This document shows positions 13,365-18,276 of a DNA stretch of 18,276 bases, piece by piece (within the stretch, counting starts at the first letter, position 1; every line of letters starts with the position of its first letter). Position numbers and translations under genes: made by a program. This DNA comes from Gp6-AA40 sp046765795 (lineage in GTDB: Bacteria; Acidobacteriota; Vicinamibacteria; Vicinamibacterales; UBA2999). Under the pieces are notes generated by a model. That model worked only from the letters and a program-made list of their open reading frames with translations, was not told the origin of the DNA and made no database searches. The stretch is taken from assembly GCA_046765795.1 (NCBI GenBank), contig JBKPRH010000192.1:1-18276 (forward strand). Direction: 5' to 3'.

Positions 13365-14774
13365 TTACGAGATGGGGATTCCGCCGAGAGCCTTATAGAG
13401 AGCGATGACGCTCGTGAAGACGCCGGCCTCGGCCTGTGCCACCGCGTCTTCTGCCTGCAGTTGTGTGCGCTCTGCGTCGAGCAGCGCCAGGAAGTCGACG
13501 ACGCCCGCCTGATACCGCGTGCGCGCGATCGTCGCGGCGCGCGTGCTTTCGCGAGCCTGGTCACCCAGTCTCACGAGCCGCTCCTGCTCCTCGCGATAGT
13601 TCACGAGGGCGTTCTCGGTCTCCTCGATCGCGCGGAGGACGACCTGTTCGTACTCGGCGATCGATTCACGCGTGGCGCCTTCCGCACCGCGCAGGCGCGC
13701 GCGGGCGCTGCCGATATCGAACCCCGCCCAGCTCAGCGCCGGCGTCACCGCCCAGGCGCGCGAATCGGAGACCTTGAAGAAGTCGCTGCCGCGGCCGGCA
13801 AGCAGACCGAGAAATCCGCTGATGCTGATCTGCGGAAAGAGCTCGGCGGCCGCCACGCCTTCACGCGCGGTCGCCGACGCCAACCGCCGCTCTGCGGCGC
13901 GGACATCGGGCCGTCGTCGCAGGAGCGATCCCGGCTCGCCGATGGCCAGCGCCTTTGTCAGCGGCGGATAGGCACGGGGTGTGAGATCGACGCCGAGTGC
14001 GCCCGGCCGCACGCCGATCAACACCGCAAGGTGATGTTCACGTTCGGCAATCGCGCTTCGGATCGGTGGGATGCTCGCTTCGATTGCCGCGACACGCGCC
14101 GCCGCGCTGGCGACATCCTGTTCCTCACCGATGCCGGCATCACGACGGACCTGTGTGAGGCGCAACGTCTCGCGCTGGTTGAGCAGACTCCGCTCGGCCA
14201 CTGCGAGTTGCTGTTGGAGACCACGCAGCTCGAAGTAGTTGCGTGCGACTTCTGCGGCGACGCTCACGCGCACGTTGTCGACCTCGGCTTCGAAGCCTTC
14301 GGCGTTCGCCGCGGCCGCCCGCACCTGCGAGCGGACGCGACCGAACACGTCGATCTCCCAGAACGCATCGAAGCCGGCGCGATACGTCGTGATGGGACGG
14401 GGTCGTTCCGAGAAGCCAGGAATCGCCTGATCCCTTCGATCGACGCTCGCGCCGACTACGGCCGTTGGAAAGCGATCAAGCGCGACATCGTCGAAGAAGG
14501 CGCGCGCTTGATCGACCCGGGCAACGGCCATTCGCACATCGTGATTGGCCGCCAGTGCTCGCCCGACCAGATCGTCGAGGACTGGATCCTCGAACTGCTG
14601 CCACCAACGCGGATCGAACGGCTGCTCCACCGTCAACGCCGTGTCCACGTGGCTCAATGCCGCCGGCGGAACGTTCGGCGCGACGTACGGGCGTCGCACG
14701 CCGCACGCCGCGGCAGTGACAATCAGAACTCCGAAGAGCGCGGTCTTCAGACCGCGCGTGAAGATGGGACGCAT
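13365..14774 (-). CDS. NodT-family outer-membrane efflux lipoprotein
   Basis: This 469-residue protein starts MRPIFTRGLKTALFGVLIVT with the lipobox AAAC (C24), then VRRPYVAPNVP, as in OprM/NodT factors. Two repeats of the TolC-type helical hairpin follow, including LDDLVGRALAANHDVRMAVA, FDAFWEIDVFGRVRSQVRA, QVRRDAGIGEEQDVASA, GSLLRRRPDVRAAERRLASA, LFPQISISGFLGL and the terminal LYKALGG. It forms the trimeric outer-membrane channel of the tripartite pump encoded upstream. The start follows the pump stop by 2 nt, with GAGGGG in the end of the pump gene as ribosome binding site, so translation is coupled. The longer frame reaching 15362 is antisense-frame noise inside the pump gene. Confidence 0.95.
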   Translation of the reverse strand: MRPIFTRGLKTALFGVLIVTAAACGVRRPYVAPNVPPAALSHVDTALTVEQPFDPRWWQQFEDPVLDDLVGRALAANHDVRMAVARVDQARAFFDDVALDRFPTAVVGASVDRRDQAIPGFSERPRPITTYRAGFDAFWEIDVFGRVRSQVRAAAANAEGFEAEVDNVRVSVAAEVARNYFELRGLQQQLAVAERSLLNQRETLRLTQVRRDAGIGEEQDVASAAARVAAIEASIPPIRSAIAEREHHLAVLIGVRPGALGVDLTPRAYPPLTKALAIGEPGSLLRRRPDVRAAERRLASATAREGVAAAELFPQISISGFLGLLAGRGSDFFKVSDSRAWAVTPALSWAGFDIGSARARLRGAEGATRESIAEYEQVVLRAIEETENALVNYREEQERLVRLGDQARESTRAATIARTRYQAGVVDFLALLDAERTQLQAEDAVAQAEAGVFTSVIALYKALGGIPIS

Positions 14775-14776
14775 GA

Positions 14777-17700
14777 TTAGTTCCCCTCCGCCGGTGCAGC
14801 GACCGGCAGGACGGGTCTCCTGATGTGCGCGTGACGATGCGTGAGCTTGGTGATGACGACGTAGAACACCGGCGTCAGGAAGAGACCGAACAGGGTCACG
14901 CCCAGCATGCCGGCAAACACCGCGATCCCCATCGCCTGACGAATCTCGAAGCCCGCGCCCGACGAGAACACCAGTGGCAGCACGCCCATCACGAACGCCA
15001 TCGACGTCATCAGAATCGGGCGCAGACGGATGCGGCACGCCGCCAGGATGGCGTCGAGTGTGGACTCCCCTTCTTCCTCGCGCTGCTTCGCGAACTCGAC
15101 GATGAGAATCGCGTTCTTGCACGCCAACCCGGCGAGCACGAGGAAGCTGATTTGCGTGAACACGTTGTTGTCGCCACCGGTCAACCACACACCGGCAATC
15201 GCCGAGAACAACGTCATCGGAACGATCAGGATCACTGACAACGGCAGCGTCCAGCTCTCGTACTGCGCAGCGAGCACGACGTAGACGAGCAACACGCAGA
15301 GCGGGAATATCAGCAGCATCGTGTTGCCGGCGAGCAGCTCCTGATACGCGAGCTCCGTCCACTCGAAGGTCATGCCCGGCGGCAGTTCGGCGCGCAGCGT
15401 GTCGGCAATCGCCGCCTGTGCCTGACCCGAGCTGAATCCCGGCGCCGGACCGCCATTGATCTCGGCGGCCGGATAGCCGTTGTAGTGCATCACCTGATCG
15501 GGTCCGTAACTGCGTGACACCGTCACGAGCGATCCCAGTGGCACCATGTCGCCTCGCGCATTGCGCGTCTCGAGGCGACGGATCTGCTCTGGTTGCAGAC
15601 GGAACTTCGATTCCGCCTGCGCGTTGACTTGATACGTGCGCCCGAAGCGATTGAAGTCGTTGACATAGAGCGAGCCGAGGTACACCTGCAGCGTCTCGAA
15701 GACGTCGGTCAGCTCCACGCCGTAGCTCTTCACGCGCTCACGATCGACGTCGGCCTGGATCTGCGGCACGCTCACCTGGAAGCTCGAAAACAGTCCCGCC
15801 AGCGACGGCTGCTTTTGCGCCTTGGAAATGCCGTTCTGCAACTGCCCGTAGAGATCTTCGAAGCCGCTGCCGGCGCGATCCTCGACATAGAGCTTGAAAC
15901 CGCCGACCTGACCAAGACCCTGCACGGGTGGCGGCGGGAAGATGGCGACGATGGCTTCCTGGATCTCGCCGAAGAACTGACCATTGAGCTGCTGCACGAT
16001 GGCGTCAGCCCTCAGGTCACGACTCGTGCGCTCTTCCGACGGCTTCAACACGACGAAGGCGATGCCGGCATTCGGCGCGTTCACGAAGCCGTTGATCGAG
16101 AGGCCCGGAAACGCCACTGAGCTGAGGACACCCGGATGCTTGAGCGCGATCGACGACATCTTGCGGATGACGGCGTCGGTGCGATCGAGCGTCGCGCCGT
16201 CAGGCAACTGCGCAAACGCGACGAGATACTCTTTGTCCTGCGTCGGCACGAAGCCGGGCGGCACGCGCGAAAACCCCGCCGTCGTCAGACCGATGAGGCC
16301 GACATAGAGCACGATCGCAACTGCGGATACGCGCAGCACGCGTCCCACGCCGGCGCTGTAGGCGTTCGAGCCACGAGCGAAGAACCGGTTAAAGGCGCGG
16401 AAGAACCACCCGAACAGACGATCGGCGGTGCGCTGAACGATGTCGCGCGACGCCTCTCGCGGCTTCAGCAGGCGCGACGCGAGCGCCGGGCTGAGCGTCA
16501 GCGAGTTGAAGGCCGAGATGACCGTCGAGATCGCAATCGTCAGCGCGAACTGCCGGTAGAACTGCCCGGTCAAGCCGCTCACGAATGCCGTCGGCACGAA
16601 GACGGCGCAGAGGACGAGTGCAATCGCGATGATCGGACCCGACACCTCTTCCATCGCCTTGCGCGTGGCTTCGAGTGGCGGCAACCCGAGCTCTATATGA
16701 CGCTCGACGTTCTCGACGACGACGATCGCGTCGTCAACGACGATGCCTATCGACAGTACGAGACCGAAGAGCGAGAGCGTGTTGAGGGAAAAGCCCATCG
16801 CCAGCATCACGGCGAACGTGCCGATGAGTGATACCGGCACCGCGACAAGCGGGATGACCGAGGCGCGCCATGTCTGCAGGAAGACCATGACGACGATCAC
16901 GACGAGCAGAATCGCCTCGAACAGCGTTTCAACCACGGCCTCGATCGAGTTGCGGACGAAGACCGTCGGGTCGTAGACGATCTTGTAGTCCACGCCCTCC
17001 GGAAACTCCTGCTTCAGCCGCTCCATCGTCTGGCGCACCTGGTTCGACGCCTCGATGGCGTTGGTGCCTGGCCGCTGGAAGATGCCGATCGCGACTGCCG
17101 GCTGGTTGTCGAGCAGGGCCCGCAGCGCGTACAAGTTCGAGCCGAGCTCGACGCGTCCGACGTCCCGCACGCGAGTGATCTGTCCATCCGGCGTCGCGCG
17201 GACGACGATGTCGGCGAACTCGTCTTCGGTCGTCAGGCGTCCACGTGTATTGACCGAGAGCTGGAACGTGGTGTCTACGGGCGCGGGCTGCGCGCCGAGC
17301 ACACCGGCCGCCACCTGCACGTTCTGCTCACGGATCGCGCGGATGACGTCCGACGTCGTCAAGCGTCGCGATGCGAGGCGATCGGGATCGAGCCAGATCC
17401 GCATGCTGTACTCGCCCGCACCGAACACCTGCGCGCTGCCCACGCCGGTGATGCGTGTGAGTTCGTCTTTCACGCGCAGATTGGCGTAGTTCGAGAGATA
17501 CAGCTGGTCGTACCGGCCGCTCGGCGAGACCAGGTGCACGACCATGATGAAGTCCGGCGTCGATTTCTCTGTCACCACGCCGATGCGCTGCACTTCCGAA
17601 GGCAGTCGCGGCAGTGCCTGCGCCACGCGGTTCTGTATCTGGACCTGCGCGTTATCGAGATCGGTGCCGAGCGCAAAGGTGACGGTGAGCTGCATCCGCC

Positions 17701-17962
17701 CGTCGGATGTCGCCTGCGAGAACATGTAGAGCATGTCCTCGACGCCATTGATCTGCTGCTCGAGCGGCGAGGCCACGGTCTCGCCGATCACCTTTGGATT
17801 CGCGCCCGGGTACGTCGCTCGCACGACCACCGTTGGCGGCACGACCTGCGGGTACTCGCTGATCGGCAGCTGGAAGAGCGCGATGGCTCCGGCCACGACG
17901 ATCACGAGCGAGAGCACGGCCGCGAAAATCGGCCGATCGACGAAGAACTTCGAGAATCTCAT
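14777..17962 (-). CDS. RND efflux pump, HAE1 (AcrB/MexB-like) inner-membrane transporter
   Basis: This 1061-residue protein is full length for the HAE1 family (about 1050). It begins MRFSKFFVDRPIFAAVLSLV with TM1, followed by YPGANPKVIGETVASPLEQQ and INGVEDMLYM of the periplasmic porter domain. TM4 carries the proton-relay pair D410-D411 in GIVVDDAIVVVENVE. The second half shows GFVPTQDKEYLVAFAQLPDG, the second porter domain and the final TM bundle with NAILIVEFAKQ and GMLGVTLFGLFLTPVFYVV. It exports hydrophobic drugs, dyes or detergents by proton antiport together with the adaptor (stop overlaps the pump start as ATGA) and the NodT factor. Its substrates cannot be told from the sequence. Confidence 0.96.
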   Translation of the reverse strand: MRFSKFFVDRPIFAAVLSLVIVVAGAIALFQLPISEYPQVVPPTVVVRATYPGANPKVIGETVASPLEQQINGVEDMLYMFSQATSDGRMQLTVTFALGTDLDNAQVQIQNRVAQALPRLPSEVQRIGVVTEKSTPDFIMVVHLVSPSGRYDQLYLSNYANLRVKDELTRITGVGSAQVFGAGEYSMRIWLDPDRLASRRLTTSDVIRAIREQNVQVAAGVLGAQPAPVDTTFQLSVNTRGRLTTEDEFADIVVRATPDGQITRVRDVGRVELGSNLYALRALLDNQPAVAIGIFQRPGTNAIEASNQVRQTMERLKQEFPEGVDYKIVYDPTVFVRNSIEAVVETLFEAILLVVIVVMVFLQTWRASVIPLVAVPVSLIGTFAVMLAMGFSLNTLSLFGLVLSIGIVVDDAIVVVENVERHIELGLPPLEATRKAMEEVSGPIIAIALVLCAVFVPTAFVSGLTGQFYRQFALTIAISTVISAFNSLTLSPALASRLLKPREASRDIVQRTADRLFGWFFRAFNRFFARGSNAYSAGVGRVLRVSAVAIVLYVGLIGLTTAGFSRVPPGFVPTQDKEYLVAFAQLPDGATLDRTDAVIRKMSSIALKHPGVLSSVAFPGLSINGFVNAPNAGIAFVVLKPSEERTSRDLRADAIVQQLNGQFFGEIQEAIVAIFPPPPVQGLGQVGGFKLYVEDRAGSGFEDLYGQLQNGISKAQKQPSLAGLFSSFQVSVPQIQADVDRERVKSYGVELTDVFETLQVYLGSLYVNDFNRFGRTYQVNAQAESKFRLQPEQIRRLETRNARGDMVPLGSLVTVSRSYGPDQVMHYNGYPAAEINGGPAPGFSSGQAQAAIADTLRAELPPGMTFEWTELAYQELLAGNTMLLIFPLCVLLVYVVLAAQYESWTLPLSVILIVPMTLFSAIAGVWLTGGDNNVFTQISFLVLAGLACKNAILIVEFAKQREEEGESTLDAILAACRIRLRPILMTSMAFVMGVLPLVFSSGAGFEIRQAMGIAVFAGMLGVTLFGLFLTPVFYVVITKLTHRHAHIRRPVLPVAAPAEGN

Positions 17963-18276
17963 GACGAGTGATCCGTCGCCTCGACGACGGGAGTGACCTG
18001 CACTCCTGGACGAACACGCTGAAGACCATTCACGACGACCGACTCGCCGGCCTCGAGGCCCGTGCGCACGACGCGAAGGCCATCGACGATCGGGCCGAGC
18101 GTCACGCTGCGGTACTGAACCTCGTTCTTCGGCCCGACGACGTAGACGAACTTCTTACTGAGGTCGGTACCAACCGCGCGGTCCTGAATCAGCAGGCCGC
18201 GATACGAACCGGTACCTGCGAGGCGCAGCCGCACGAAGAGACCCGGCGTGAGCTGACCGTCGCTGTTGCGGAAGAC
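17959..18276 (-). CDS. RND efflux periplasmic adaptor (MFP), C-terminal part
   Basis: The frame is open to the window end, so only the last ~105 residues are seen. They start VFRNSDGQLTPGLFVRLRLA, the beta-barrel domain segment (LxPGMFVRV-like) of HlyD/AcrA-type adaptors. The membrane-proximal domain follows: DRAVGTDLSKKFVYVV, VQYRSVTLGPIVDGLRVV, and GLEAGESVVVNGLQRVRPGV. It bridges the pump and outer-membrane channel. The stop overlaps the pump ATG by 4 nt, so it is the upstream gene of the three-gene operon. The GTG at 18234 is internal, not the start. Confidence 0.95.
   Translation of the reverse strand, partial: VFRNSDGQLTPGLFVRLRLAGTGSYRGLLIQDRAVGTDLSKKFVYVVGPKNEVQYRSVTLGPIVDGLRVVRTGLEAGESVVVNGLQRVRPGVQVTPVVEATDHSS

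Noticed and set aside
13461..14780. 439-codon plus-strand frame
   Set aside because: It mirrors the NodT-family gene; the composition is Arg/Ala/Asp-rich without domain signals, while the minus strand gives a complete efflux protein.
14775..15362. N-terminal extension of the NodT frame
   Set aside because: It overlaps the end of the RND pump gene in another frame; the signal peptide and lipobox begin at 14774.
1..18276. tRNA or rRNA genes
   Set aside because: I saw no rRNA core sequences and no convincing tRNA cloverleaf with TTCNANNC arm; a tRNAscan run would settle it.

Overview
The window most likely comes from an Acidobacteriota genome, probably Vicinamibacteria or a close relative. The evidence is its high G+C coding style, a TIGR03435-type secreted protein (a family strongly expanded in soil Acidobacteria), a small secreted DUF5818-like protein, a very small winged-helix protein of a type common in that phylum, and short palindromic and heptameric repeats between genes. 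This is inferred from protein families, not from a marker gene.

Layout. 2-1120 (+): 3' part of a UDP-glycosyltransferase-fold protein with a basic, AT-hook-like tail. 1123-1186: back-to-back REP-like palindromes. 1176-4157 (-): a tightly coupled three-gene unit made of an HPr-kinase-like protein, a 48-residue peptide and an asparagine-synthetase-like protein. 4179-5312 (+): a divergent PRMT-like methyltransferase. 5338-6456 (-) and 6486-8438 (+): a divergent pair, the TIGR03435 protein and a PQQ-dependent glucose-dehydrogenase-like quinoprotein. 8454-8590: a 21-bp tandem repeat array. 8573-10109 (-): ThuA-like lipoprotein and bicupin, one operon. 10192-11141 (+): two small secreted proteins. 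11152-12243 (+): YcaQ/AlkX-like DNA glycosylase. 12231-12365: an inverted array of heptamers. 12356-13293 (-): small winged-helix protein and an outer-membrane beta-barrel protein. 13306-13352: two more REP-like palindromes. 13365-18276 (-): tripartite RND efflux operon (adaptor, partial; HAE1 pump; NodT-type outer-membrane factor).

The most interesting region is 1176-5312. The small peptide exactly fits the lasso-peptide leader rule YxxPxLxxxGxxxxxT. It has an Asp at position 9 of the predicted core and ends in Ser. Its neighbours are an AsnB-fold enzyme that has lost the glutaminase Cys (as expected of a lasso cyclase) and an HPr-kinase-like protein (a family known to phosphorylate the C-terminal Ser of lasso precursors). 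No B2-type leader protease and no free-standing RRE protein are visible. The divergent methyltransferase ends in a segment that looks somewhat like a PqqD/RRE winged helix. This suggests an atypical or split RiPP pathway.

The second theme is repeats at gene ends. Two REP-like loci share a GTAG foot and show compensatory stem changes, and tandem arrays with 7- or 21-bp periods run into the 3' ends of three genes.
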